This document shows, one piece after another, positions 34,022 through 42,378 of a stretch of 64,000 nt of DNA. The DNA comes from Kribbella antiqua. GTDB taxonomy: Bacteria; Actinomycetota; Actinomycetes; Propionibacteriales; Kribbellaceae. The notes beneath the pieces are model-generated. The model was not told the origin of the DNA and made no database searches. It saw only the letters and a list, made by a program, of their open reading frames with translations. Where the stretch lies: assembly GCF_004345665.1 (NCBI RefSeq), contig NZ_SLWR01000001.1, forward strand, positions 186,001 to 250,000. Direction: 5' to 3'. A program made the position numbers and the translations under genes. The first letter of the stretch is position 1; each line of letters starts with the position of its first letter.

Positions 34022-36061
34022 CTAACTGACAGTCAGCACCTTCGTCGGGGTCAGCGTGCCCTGGTGGTCGGCGTCGGCGAGCCAGACCACGCGGTACGAG
34101 TACTTGCCGCGCGCCGCCGGTGGCTTGACCGTGAAGGTGTACTTACCGTTCGACGCCACCTTGGCCGTCGCGACCCCACCCCAGGCCGTCCCGGTCCACC
34201 GCTGCAGGTAAATGCTCGTTCCCGCGTGCGGCGGGTTGAGGTAGCCGTAGAACACCGAGGTCGCACCGAGCTTGATCGTCGCCGGACTCAAGTACGCCGA
34301 GATCGTCGGCTTCACCTGGACCAGGTACGACGGACTCCGCGTGCCCAGCAACCCGGTCGAACCGTTGTAGCCCCACGTGTAGTACGTCGAAACGGTCGGC
34401 TTCTGCACCGAACTGACCGCGCCGCTCGTGTTGGTCGTCAGCGGGCCCACATAGGACCAGGTCGAAACGTTCTTGGCCCGCTTGTACAGGTAGACCGGTA
34501 CGCCGGTCAGCTTGGCACCGGAGTCGATCCGCGTGAACGTCGAACTCAGGGTGACTGACCCGCCGTAGACGAGTGACGACGTACTCGCGGTCATCGTCGA
34601 CTTCGTGCCGATCAGACGCGTGGTGACGCCCGGGCCGATCTTTCCGGTGCTGTCCTTCACCCACGCCTGGTAGGCATAACTGGACGAGTTCGCCAGGCCT
34701 GTCTGGGTGTAGGTGGTGCCGGTGCCCGCGTAGACCGCCGTACCGTATTTCGGCAGCGACGGGGCCGCGTTGCCCGAGGCGCCGCGGACGAGGATCTGGC
34801 CGAGCGTGGTGCCGGCCGGGTTCGTCCACTTCAGCGTGGCGCGGTTCACGCCACCGGTGACGCCGAAACCGGTGACCGGCGGTGGCGGCGGGGTCAGGTC
34901 GGCCCAGTTCTTGTCGATGTTGAGGCTCACACCGCCGTGCGTCTCGTTGACGTTGCCGGCGTACTGATGCACTCGCTGGTGGTTGGTCCAGTTGGTGCTC
35001 GAGATGTACTTGTCGTCGGTCACGTCCGCGACATTGTTCCAGCGGGCGAACCACAGGTTGTCGGGATGCGTGTACGACGTACTGCCGTAGGCGCTGTTCA
35101 GGTCGACGCCACCAGAGGCGGCCCCGACGTACGTACCGCCGAGGTAGCCGCGGGCATTGAGTTCCTGGGTCCAGCCGGTCAGGTAGGACAGCACAGCAGC
35201 CTTGCACGCAGCGGTGGAGGCGTAGGCCTCGATATCGCTGTAGATCGCGCTGCGCTGGGCGAAGCCGAGTGCCTGCGCGGCGGTCACGGCGTTGCCGGCC
35301 GCCGTCTTGCCTTGCGCGTAAGCGGTCGCCGGCACGGTCGACATCTTGCTGCTCAGGTTGCTGCACGGTGCCTGCAGGCCGACGTCGATCAGCAGGAACT
35401 GCCAGCCCTTGCCCGCGTTCGTGGACACCCAGTCCGCGGTCAGGTTCGGCTGGGCACACGCCCGCAGACCGCCGCTGATGTAGATGCCGAGAGCCTGGTA
35501 GTCGGGCAGCCAGGCATCCATCGTGGACTGCGGCGGCGCGGTGCAGGCATCGAATGCGCCACCCGTGAACTTGCCCGTGGCAACGATCGAGGGTGTGACC
35601 GCAGCGGGCTCGACAACCTGTGTGGATGCGGTCTTCGAAGTGACGCGGCCGGTGGCGAGCAGCTCGGTCGCCTCCTGCTCGTCGCCGGGTGCGTAGTACG
35701 CCGTCGCCAGTACGCCGGCATCCTTGACCGTACGGCGCATCAGGCCCGGCGCGGATGGTGTTGCCTTGGTCAACGGCTCCAGGACGATGCCCTCACTGCG
35801 GCCGACCGCGTGGGCCGGGCAGTCGGCCTGGGCGGTACTGCGGCCGAGGTACACGGCCGGCTGGTCGAGACGAACACACGTAGACGGGTTCTTGGCCAGG
35901 TCGATGACCGGCCAACTCGCCGGAACGGTGACCTGATAGCCGCGGTACGAGACCTTCTGGGTCTGCTCTGCGGCGGCCGGGCGAGTGATGGTCACCACGG
36001 CGGCCACTCCGGCGACCAATCCGAGGGCAAGGGCGATCACCCCGGGGCGGTACAGCCTCAC
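34022..36061 (-). CDS. Secreted DUF1906 (glycoside-hydrolase-like) protein with Ig-like repeats
   Basis: This 679-residue exported protein has a signal peptide (residues 1-32). A DUF1906 domain at about 165-400 resembles mycobacterial Rv2525c (GAFDACTAPPQSTMDAWL, LGIYISGGLRACAQPNLTAD and QFLLIDVGLQA). After a Pro-rich linker (TPPPPPVTGFGVT) come a fibronectin III-like domain and two Ig-like beta domains ending in a LTPTKVLTVS tail. The DUF1906 fold resembles lysozyme-like glycoside hydrolases and is thought to act at the cell wall. Activity has not been shown for most members. It is probably wall-bound or released. Confidence 0.88.
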   Translation of the reverse strand: MRLYRPGVIALALGLVAGVAAVVTITRPAAAEQTQKVSYRGYQVTVPASWPVIDLAKNPSTCVRLDQPAVYLGRSTAQADCPAHAVGRSEGIVLEPLTKATPSAPGLMRRTVKDAGVLATAYYAPGDEQEATELLATGRVTSKTASTQVVEPAAVTPSIVATGKFTGGAFDACTAPPQSTMDAWLPDYQALGIYISGGLRACAQPNLTADWVSTNAGKGWQFLLIDVGLQAPCSNLSSKMSTVPATAYAQGKTAAGNAVTAAQALGFAQRSAIYSDIEAYASTAACKAAVLSYLTGWTQELNARGYLGGTYVGAASGGVDLNSAYGSTSYTHPDNLWFARWNNVADVTDDKYISSTNWTNHQRVHQYAGNVNETHGGVSLNIDKNWADLTPPPPPVTGFGVTGGVNRATLKWTNPAGTTLGQILVRGASGNAAPSLPKYGTAVYAGTGTTYTQTGLANSSSYAYQAWVKDSTGKIGPGVTTRLIGTKSTMTASTSSLVYGGSVTLSSTFTRIDSGAKLTGVPVYLYKRAKNVSTWSYVGPLTTNTSGAVSSVQKPTVSTYYTWGYNGSTGLLGTRSPSYLVQVKPTISAYLSPATIKLGATSVFYGYLNPPHAGTSIYLQRWTGTAWGGVATAKVASNGKYTFTVKPPAARGKYSYRVVWLADADHQGTLTPTKVLTVS

Positions 36062-36138
36062 TGAAGCTCCTCACGTTCAACGGACACGGCTGGTCCGGGG
36101 AGCGATCCCCCCAGCCCCAACCCCTCACGGATCCCCAG

Positions 36139-36189
36139 TCAAGGCGAGTGCCCGCGGCTCTGTCGAAGAGCTTCCGGCACTCGCCTTGA
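36139..36189. repeat. Nested inverted repeat in a divergent promoter region
   Basis: Perfect 14-bp arms TCAAGGCGAGTGCC (36139-36152) and GGCACTCGCCTTGA (36176-36189) enclose a shorter hairpin (GCTCT...AGAGC). It stands between the secreted DUF1906 gene and the TetR gene, which point away from each other, so it cannot terminate either. It may be a regulator site or a structured RNA in one leader. Confidence 0.55.
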
Positions 36190-36237
36190 TGCCCGGATGC
36201 TATCGACCCTGGTCACGCTCTCATCCGGAGGGCCGTT

Positions 36238-36253
36238 TTGGATCAAGCAGTCC
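36238..36253. promoter_or_regulatory. TetR operator candidate, regulator copy
   Basis: TTGGATCAAGCAGTCC lies 22 bases before the TetR start. Its reverse complement matches 14 of 16 bases of a site ahead of the MFS gene. The shared motif TTGGATCAAKCAGTSC at both genes suggests one repressor for both. Confidence 0.55.
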
Positions 36254-36274
36254 ATAACGTGCTACGGTGTCCGC

Positions 36275-36847
36275 ATGGCCAGACCCCGGACCTTCTACGA
36301 GGATCACGCCGTCGCCGCGGCGATGAACCTGTTCTGGACGCACGGCTACGAGGGCACGTCGACGCAGGACCTCTGCGAGGCGACCGGGCTCGGCCGAAGC
36401 AGCATCTACAACACGTTCAGCAGCAAGCGCGACCTGTTCGATCGGGCGCTCCGGCAGTACATGGAGACCAAGACCGCGGCCCAGCTCGACCTGATTCAGA
36501 GCGAGCTGCCGATCCGGGAGCGCGTCCGGCGCATCCTCTGGGACGCCGTCGAGCCGGATCCCGCCGAACCGTTGGGCTGCCTGGTCGTGAACTCGCTGGT
36601 CGAACTGGCTCCGCATGACCGCGAGGTCGCCGACGCGCTCGACCGCGACCATGCCGTGAAGATCGCGGCACTGACGACCGCCTTCCGGGCCGCGCAGGCC
36701 TCCGGTGAGATCGACGCCGGCCACGACCCGGCCGCGCTCGCCGACTACGTGTACGTCGTACTCAGCGGGCTGCGGGTGTCGGCCCGCGGCGGGGCGAGCC
36801 GGGCGGCACAGGAAGCAGTCGTGACCGCGGCGCTGCGCACTTTCTGA
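36275..36847 (+). CDS. TetR-family transcriptional regulator
   Basis: This 190-residue TetR regulator opens MARPRTFYEDHAVAAAMNLF. Its helix-turn-helix spans about residues 25-47 (TSTQDLCEATGLGRSSIYNTF, recognition helix RSSIYNTFSSK). The opening and the GCLVVNSLVELAPHD segment near residue 95 fit TetR_C-type efflux regulators. A 16-bp motif in front of this gene recurs, inverted, in front of the Cmx-like exporter 68 bases downstream, so it probably represses itself and that exporter. The start is the ATG at 36275. The likely inducer is an exported compound. Confidence 0.92.
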   Translation: MARPRTFYEDHAVAAAMNLFWTHGYEGTSTQDLCEATGLGRSSIYNTFSSKRDLFDRALRQYMETKTAAQLDLIQSELPIRERVRRILWDAVEPDPAEPLGCLVVNSLVELAPHDREVADALDRDHAVKIAALTTAFRAAQASGEIDAGHDPAALADYVYVVLSGLRVSARGGASRAAQEAVVTAALRTF

Positions 36848-36883
36848 CCGCAGCAGTTGCCGGCAGATCTTTCCCCGCGTTTT

Positions 36884-36899
36884 GCACTGATTGATCCAA
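36884..36899. promoter_or_regulatory. TetR operator candidate, exporter copy
   Basis: GCACTGATTGATCCAA is the inverted partner of the site at 36238-36253 and lies 15 bases before the exporter ATG, ahead of its AGAGGAA ribosome site. 14 of 16 bases match. Confidence 0.55.
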
Positions 36900-36914
36900 T
36901 ATGAGAGGAATCCG

Positions 36915-38105
36915 ATGCCGCTCGCTGTCTATGTGCTCGGCCTGGCGATCTTCGCCCAGGGAACGTCCGAACTGATGCTGGCCGGTCTGCTCCCCGAGGT
37001 GGCCGGCGACCTGAACGTTTCGATCCCAGCCGCCGGTCTGCTCATCTCCGCGTTCGCGGTCGGCATGCTCATCGGCGCGCCGATCCTGGCCGTCCTCACT
37101 TTGCGATGGTCCCGCCGAGCCGCGTTGCTGTCCTTCCTTGCCGTCTTCGTGCTCACCCACGTCGCTGGCGCACTGACGCCCGGCTACGGCGTGCTCGTCG
37201 CGACGCGCGTCGTGGGCGCATTCGTGTACGCCGGTTTCTGGGCGGTCGCTGCGGTCGCAGCCGTCAACCTCAGCGGACCGCAGGCCCGCGGCAAGGCGAT
37301 GAGCATCGTCGCCGGGGGCCTCACCGTCGCCACCATCGTCGGCCTCCCAGCCGGCACGGTCATCGGTCAGCACCTCGGCTGGCGGGCCGCCTTCTGGGCT
37401 GTCGCCGGATTGTCGACAATCGCGATGCTGCTGATCGTGGCAACCATCCCCGGTGGCCGATCCGACAGCACCCCAGAGCTCCGCCGGGAACTGCAGACCA
37501 TGCGCAACCCCGACCTCTGGATCGCCTACGCCACCACGGCTGTCTCTACAGGCGCGATCCTCGTGGTCTTCAGCTACCTCGCTCCCCTGCTCACCGACAC
37601 CACCGGGCTGTCCGCGGACTGGGTCCCGCTCGTCCTCGCCCTGTACGGCGTTGGCGCGCTGGCCGGCATCACCATCGGCGGCCGCACCGCCGACAGCCGG
37701 CCCTTCACCACCCTGCGCATCGCCACCATCGGGCTGATCGCGGCAGCCGTCGTACTCGCGCTGTGGACCAGCACCGCATGGGTCGCCGTGGCGGCGATCG
37801 CGCTCTTCGGTGGGTTCGGCTTTGCCAACAATCCTGCTGTCAACACTCGGGTCTTCGCCGTTGCGGGCGAGGCGCCGACGCTCGCGGCAGCGTTCAACAT
37901 CTCGGCGTTCAACGTGGGCATCACTGTCGGACCCTGGCTGGGCGGTCTGGCCATCGACGCCGGGGCGGGCTATCCGTCGGTCGCCTGGATTGGGGCCGCG
38001 CTCGGGGTGCTTGCCCTGGTCACGATCGTGGTCGCCGAGGCGCGGAGCAGGATTGTCGACAATCAGCGTGTAAACGAGATGGCGAGTTCGATGACCGGGC
38101 GATAG
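36915..38105 (+). CDS. MFS exporter of the Cmx/CmlR chloramphenicol group
   Basis: This 396-residue, 12-helix major facilitator begins MPLAVYVLGLAIFAQGTSEL and continues SIPAAGLLISAFAVGMLIGAP. Both are hallmarks of the Cmx/CmlR drug-proton antiporters of actinobacteria. Membrane segments are regular and no large loops occur. The start is the ATG at 36915 with AGAGGAA just before it. It lies 67 bases after the TetR gene and shares an operator-like motif with it, which supports ligand-induced export. The real substrate may be chloramphenicol or another hydrophobic compound. The 3' end overlaps the kinase-like gene by 43 bases. Confidence 0.88.
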   Translation: MPLAVYVLGLAIFAQGTSELMLAGLLPEVAGDLNVSIPAAGLLISAFAVGMLIGAPILAVLTLRWSRRAALLSFLAVFVLTHVAGALTPGYGVLVATRVVGAFVYAGFWAVAAVAAVNLSGPQARGKAMSIVAGGLTVATIVGLPAGTVIGQHLGWRAAFWAVAGLSTIAMLLIVATIPGGRSDSTPELRRELQTMRNPDLWIAYATTAVSTGAILVVFSYLAPLLTDTTGLSADWVPLVLALYGVGALAGITIGGRTADSRPFTTLRIATIGLIAAAVVLALWTSTAWVAVAAIALFGGFGFANNPAVNTRVFAVAGEAPTLAAAFNISAFNVGITVGPWLGGLAIDAGAGYPSVAWIGAALGVLALVTIVVAEARSRIVDNQRVNEMASSMTGR

Positions 38106-38863
38106 AGCTCGAGGCGGTCGGTGGTCCAGGCATCTGGCCCGCCGGCCGCGTCGTCTGTGGTGATGCGGTAGATCAGCGCACGCACCAGCATCTGACCCCA
38201 CTCGGGCAGGTGCGACCATCGAGCTGCCAGGTCCGGCGAGGCGTCGTACCAGCAGAGCGCGTCGGCGACCGCAACAGCCGCGGCCCAGGACGGCGGTCGC
38301 CAGTACACCGGCCAGTCGATGATCGCGGGCGGCAGCCCATCGGCGAACATGACGTTGCCGGGGAGGTCGCCGTGCACCACCTGCGCTCTCAGCTCAACCG
38401 GACGCCGGGCTTCAACCAGCCCCGCCACAAGTTGCTCGTACGACGGGCTTCCCGCGACCGGGAGCTCCTCCCAGGCGACGCGATCGCCGTACGACCACGG
38501 GTCGTCGCGGCGGTCCAGAAACTCCGGCCGAGGCAGCGAAGCGACGGCTTCATGAAACGCGAGGCCTGCCCGCAGTACGTCGTCCTGCCGCCGAACGTCA
38601 GTCTGTCCAGCCAGGAACTCGGTCGCCTCCCAGCCGTCGACCACCCAGGCACCATCACGGCTACGGACCGGACGGGCGACCCTGAACGCCGAGGACGAAG
38701 GCAAGTTCGTGAGCACCTCCGCCCGCCACGCCGCCTCAACCTCGAAGCCAGCCGGCTTCAGCACCAGCTCCCCAGCCCGCCACGTCTCCCCTTGGCCGCC
38801 GGGCATCAACACAGGCTCTTCCTGTGCCCCGAACGCCTCCAGCACCAACCCATCCGGCTTCAT
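38063..38863 (-). CDS. Phosphotransferase-fold protein (TIGR02569-like)
   Basis: This 266-residue protein belongs to the aminoglycoside-phosphotransferase/kinase-like fold in the actinobacterial TIGR02569 group. QVVHGDLPGNVMFADG near residue 162 is the catalytic loop (HGDxxxxN), and PAIIDWPVYWRPPS follows with the metal-binding Asp. The N-terminal part lacks a clear Gly-rich loop, as is usual in this group. The substrate is unknown, and antibiotic resistance should not be assumed. It converges on the MFS exporter with a 43-base overlap. Confidence 0.8.
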   Translation of the reverse strand: MKPDGLVLEAFGAQEEPVLMPGGQGETWRAGELVLKPAGFEVEAAWRAEVLTNLPSSSAFRVARPVRSRDGAWVVDGWEATEFLAGQTDVRRQDDVLRAGLAFHEAVASLPRPEFLDRRDDPWSYGDRVAWEELPVAGSPSYEQLVAGLVEARRPVELRAQVVHGDLPGNVMFADGLPPAIIDWPVYWRPPSWAAAVAVADALCWYDASPDLAARWSHLPEWGQMLVRALIYRITTDDAAGGPDAWTTDRLELYRPVIELAISFTR

Positions 38864-39582
38864 CCGCCCGATCGTAGAAGCTCCCGCACGCCCACATCCA
38901 ACGAAATACCACGAGCCGCAGCCACGATGCTGCGAGCCGAGGTCGGCGGGCGGTCGGCGGCATTAAGTGCCCTGCGCAACCAATCCCACCTTGGCCTACT
39001 CCGTCCCAATGTGCAGCCGCAACTTTTCCTCGAAGACCGGCCACACGGCCGGCCGGTCTTCGGATGCCGAGGCAACTAGTACCGCGTCCAGAAACCTTGG
39101 GATCGTGGGCCCGGTCGCGCCAGCCGACCTGCCCGACCCACCACCCACCCGCCGCGGCCCATTTCATGGGTGGACGTCCGACCAGCCAAATGCGGCGCTC
39201 CTGCCAGGGCACCCCGGCAACCGGCGTCGACTGGGGAGTCTGACCTGTCGATTCAGGTGGGTAGCGCTCCCCAACCCGCTCAACGGCCTGTTCGGCCGCC
39301 ACGGCGGCAGCGATTCCGGGCACCTGCCGGCGCATCTGCGGCCGGGTTGACCGAAAGGCCACCCACACATCGAGCAGGAGAGCCCCAGATGCGAGGGTGG
39401 CCGATCGAGGCGTACGGCGGACGCTGACTGCGGTGCTGTCGAGAGTGATGTCGAGCGTAGGCAGTGTGCCGAGTGTGCTCGCGTGTGTTGGCACCATGCC
39501 ATCGCTGAACGTTTGACGGCCGCACAGTTCTTTCAGTCGATGGCAGCGGCCCGACACGACCCCAACGTTCCTTGACGCGGCG
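38864..39582. other. Gene-poor gap of about 720 bases
   Basis: No credible gene is visible here. Open frames exist on both strands, but they lack start context, known domains and wall-to-wall codon bias. A perfect 12-bp inverted repeat, CGAAGACCGGCC (39031-39042) and GGCCGGTCTTCG (39051-39062) around ACACGGCC, is the only strong structure. The gap separates two leftward genes, so it may end the ngcE-like transcript or be decayed DNA. Confidence 0.5.
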
Positions 39583-41001
39583 CTAGCTGCGGGTTTGCTT
39601 CTTTGTGCCGGGGTCCTTCGCGGTGTCGTCGGCGAGTTTTTGCATGCGGGTTTGGAACTCGTCGGCGTTGATGCGGGCGGCAGCGAGTTCGGCGAAGATG
39701 CTGCGGCTCGGCTTGTCCATCGTCGAGTACCAGCTGGCCCAGTACGACGTCCAGTTGTTCGTGCCGCCGGACTTGATCAGTCCGTCGGACGACGCGGCGC
39801 CCGGGCTCAGCGTCACGCCCTCGGTCGCACCCTTCACGACGGTCGGCGAGCCGGTGAGCTGAGTGAACTTGCCGGCTGCCTCCTTCGACAGCATGATCCG
39901 CAGGTACTCCAGACCGCCGGCCTTGTTCTTCGCCTTCGCCGGGACGATGAAGTTCTCACCGGCGTAGATGCGCGTGCAGTCGACCGGCAGCTTGGCGCCG
40001 TCGAGCAGCGGCGTGAAGGTCGCCGTGGTGACGAAGTCCTTCGGCGCGACGGTCTTCTGCTCGTTCTCGAGCCACGAACCCGAGGGGATGAAGGCGGCCT
40101 TGCCCTGGTTCCAGGCCGTCTGCGACTGGATGTGATCCAGCCCCTCGGTGCCCTGCATGATGTAGCCCTTGCCCTTGAGCTCGAGCAGCGCCTCGGCGGC
40201 CAGCTTGATCGACTCGTGCTTCCACGCGTTCGGCTCCAGCGAGTCGATCGCCTTGATCAGGTCGGGGCCGGCGTGCTTCACCGCCATGTCCATGACGACC
40301 GAACCGATGTAGTTGCCGTGCTTGCCCTGATGGGCCAGCGGCGCGATACCGGCCTTCTTGATCTCCTCGCACAGCGCCAGGAACTCGGTCCAGGTCTTGG
40401 CCGGCGCCCAGCCCTTCTCGTCGAAAAGCTTCTTGTTGTACCAAATTGCGTACACGGTCAGGACGTACTCGAGGACCTGCGGCTTCCCGTCCAGCATGGC
40501 CGCTTCGAGCGCGATCGGCTCGAGCGTGTCGCGTACCTTCGTGTTCGGGTCGTCGATCGACCCGGCATCGAACAGCTCGGTCAGGTCGGCCAGCTGGCCT
40601 GCGCTGGCCAGCGTCGACATCGGCAGCAGCGAAGCGCCGGAGTTGTCGATCACGTCCGGCGGGTTCCCGCCGTTGAACCGCGGCTGCAGCTGCGGGGTGA
40701 TGTCGGTGATGCCGGCGTGCTTGATCGTCGCGCCGGCGAACTTCTTCTTGTAGAGGTCCTCGTGGGCCTTGGCGTAGTCGTCGCCGTACCCGCCCTTGAA
40801 GATGACCACGTCGAGCGGGTCGGATTCCTTCACCCCGAACGGGTTCTCCGCCGTCTTCTCGGCGCCGCCGCCACCGCCGGAGCTGCCCTCGTCGCTGCCG
40901 CCGCTGGCACAGGCCGAGAGCAGCGTGCTGCCGCCGGTCGCCAGCAGAGTGCCAACGGCAGCGCGCTGCAGGAACAGCCGCCGCGAGAGGTTGTTCGTCA
41001 T
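39583..41001 (-). CDS. ngcE: NgcE-like sugar-binding lipoprotein of an ABC transporter
   Basis: This 472-residue extracellular solute-binding protein has a twin-Arg-like N-terminus (SRRLFLQRAAVGTLLATGG) and a lipobox (LLSAC near residue 31). The mature part follows Streptomyces NgcE closely: AENPFGVKESDPLDVVIFKG, then NGGNPPDVIDNSG, IAPLAHQGKHGNYIG, AIDSLEPNAWKHES and QSQTAWNQGKAAFIPSGSWL. NgcE delivers N-acetylglucosamine and chitobiose to the NgcEFG transporter. No permease genes adjoin it, so it must use a transporter encoded elsewhere. Its upstream region holds a 20-bp palindrome, suggesting sugar-dependent repression. Confidence 0.9.
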   Translation of the reverse strand: MTNNLSRRLFLQRAAVGTLLATGGSTLLSACASGGSDEGSSGGGGGAEKTAENPFGVKESDPLDVVIFKGGYGDDYAKAHEDLYKKKFAGATIKHAGITDITPQLQPRFNGGNPPDVIDNSGASLLPMSTLASAGQLADLTELFDAGSIDDPNTKVRDTLEPIALEAAMLDGKPQVLEYVLTVYAIWYNKKLFDEKGWAPAKTWTEFLALCEEIKKAGIAPLAHQGKHGNYIGSVVMDMAVKHAGPDLIKAIDSLEPNAWKHESIKLAAEALLELKGKGYIMQGTEGLDHIQSQTAWNQGKAAFIPSGSWLENEQKTVAPKDFVTTATFTPLLDGAKLPVDCTRIYAGENFIVPAKAKNKAGGLEYLRIMLSKEAAGKFTQLTGSPTVVKGATEGVTLSPGAASSDGLIKSGGTNNWTSYWASWYSTMDKPSRSIFAELAAARINADEFQTRMQKLADDTAKDPGTKKQTRS

Positions 41002-41042
41002 GGGTCCCGCCCTTTCAAGGCAACAAATCACGTCCGCGACAC

Positions 41043-41104
41043 GTAGGGAAGAATTTTTCCTACCGCTCCCCCGAAGTCAAGGGCGTTTCGGAAACTTCCG
41101 AAAC
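41043..41104. promoter_or_regulatory. Two palindromes ahead of the ngcE-like gene
   Basis: GTTTCGGAAACTTCCGAAAC (41085-41104) has 9-bp arms around AC and lies within the last codons of the MFS gene, 84 bases before the ngcE start. A second imperfect palindrome, GTAGGGAA then TTTCCTAC around GAATT (41043-41063), overlaps the MFS stop codon. GGAA(N)TTCC cores of this kind are typical for LacI-type regulators of chitin and xylan genes. Confidence 0.45.
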
Positions 41105-42247
41105 TGCTGACCTGACGGACATCAACCGGCTGTTGGCCGCCACGACGAGCAACAACGGCACCAGCCCCGCGAACGTCCAGACCAGCCCGACCGCACCCGC
41201 GAAGGAGCCGACCACTGCCGGCCCGATCAGAATCCCGGCGTAGGTGAACGTCGTCAGCCGCGACACCGCGGCCGCGGCAGCATCCCCGCCGACTCGCCCA
41301 ACCGCACTGAAGACGAGCGGCATCAGCACCGACCCACCGAGCCCGACCAGCGCGAATCCCCCGATCGAAACCAGCCACAGCGGTACGGCGATGACGACGA
41401 CCAGCCCGCTGATCGAAATGACGGCTCCAGCCCGGAACACGACGTGAGCGCCGTACCGCGACGTGAGCCGGTCACCGACCAAGCGACCCACGGTCTGGAA
41501 TGCGGTGTACGCCGTAAAGGCAAGTCCCGCTGTGGCCAGCCCGGCCCCGCGCGACTCGTGCAGCAGCACTCCGCTCCAGCTGATCACGGCCGCCTCCCCG
41601 ATCATCACCACGAAGCCCATCGCCCCGAAGATCAACACCGGCCGAGTCCAGCCTGTCGTCCACGCCCGCTTGCCGCTCGTCGCCGTACGAGCGCGATCGG
41701 CCGAGGACGGGAGCAGGCCGTGAGTCGCGCAGAATCCAGCGATGAGCAGGGCGATTCCGGCGTACAGGAAGTGGGTGCCGAGGCCGACGCCGGCGCGGGT
41801 GACGGCGGCGCCGACGAGTGAGGCGAGGACGGCGCTGATGCTCCAGGCGGCGTGGCATCCGTTCATGATCGGCGCGCCGCGCGACCGCTCGACAGCGACC
41901 GCGTGCGCGTTCATCGAGACGTCGACGGCACCATGCACCAAGCCCATCAACACCAGCGCGATGCTGAGTTGTACGACGCCTCGAGCGTGCCCGACCGCGA
42001 TCAGCAGCAGCGGTAGCAAGGCCAGCGCGATTCGGATCAACTGCCGGCTGCCGAATCTGGCGACGAGCCCGCCGACGAACTGCATCGACACCAGCGCCGC
42101 CGCGCCGAACACCGTGAGGACGACCCCCAGGGCGCTCTCGCTCAGCTGATATTCCACCTTCAGTGACGGGATGCGGGAGATGTAGCTCGACACCAGACAC
42201 CCGTTCACGAAGAAGACCGCGGTCACCGACCAACGCGCCTTGTTCAT
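41060..42247 (-). CDS. MFS transporter
   Basis: This 395-residue, 12-helix transporter starts MNKARWSVTAVFFVNGCLVS. A conserved loop reads VGGLVARFGSRQLIRIALAL after helix 2, and the mirrored loop is VGRLVGDRLTSRYGAHVVFR. It looks like the sugar/nucleoside or drug exporter groups of the superfamily, and the substrate is not evident. The start is the ATG at 42247 with GGGAGGTT before it. It is divergent from the LexA paralog with 131 bases between and leads into the ngcE-like gene. Confidence 0.87.
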   Translation of the reverse strand: MNKARWSVTAVFFVNGCLVSSYISRIPSLKVEYQLSESALGVVLTVFGAAALVSMQFVGGLVARFGSRQLIRIALALLPLLLIAVGHARGVVQLSIALVLMGLVHGAVDVSMNAHAVAVERSRGAPIMNGCHAAWSISAVLASLVGAAVTRAGVGLGTHFLYAGIALLIAGFCATHGLLPSSADRARTATSGKRAWTTGWTRPVLIFGAMGFVVMIGEAAVISWSGVLLHESRGAGLATAGLAFTAYTAFQTVGRLVGDRLTSRYGAHVVFRAGAVISISGLVVVIAVPLWLVSIGGFALVGLGGSVLMPLVFSAVGRVGGDAAAAAVSRLTTFTYAGILIGPAVVGSFAGAVGLVWTFAGLVPLLLVVAANSRLMSVRSAVSEVSETPLTSGER

Positions 42248-42355
42248 CTGAACCTCCCTCACCGGGGCGCGCCCGCTGCGGCGCCCACGGGACGGACGTC
42301 GGAGCGGCCGGCGGGATGTTGCCAGTTCGGCGCGGGTCGGTCTGCGATCGGGAGG

Positions 42356-42376
42356 CGGAATCGCCATAGGATTCCG
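42356..42376. promoter_or_regulatory. Inverted repeat over the LexA-paralog promoter
   Basis: CGGAATC (42356-42362) and GATTCCG (42370-42376) flank GCCATAG and end two bases before the GTG start of the LexA-like gene. A -10-like TAGGAT (42367-42372) lies inside, about seven bases before the GTG, so the mRNA may be leaderless. It is not the usual GAAC-N4-GTTC SOS box. Confidence 0.45.
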
Positions 42377-42378
42377 CG

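Noticed and set aside
36062..36138. Short frames before the TetR gene at 36275
   Set aside because: No start context or similarity. The region is better read as divergent leaders.
38967..39557. Open frames in the 38.9-39.6 kb gap
   Set aside because: No recognised domain, weak starts, and overlap on both strands. Treated as non-coding or decayed DNA.
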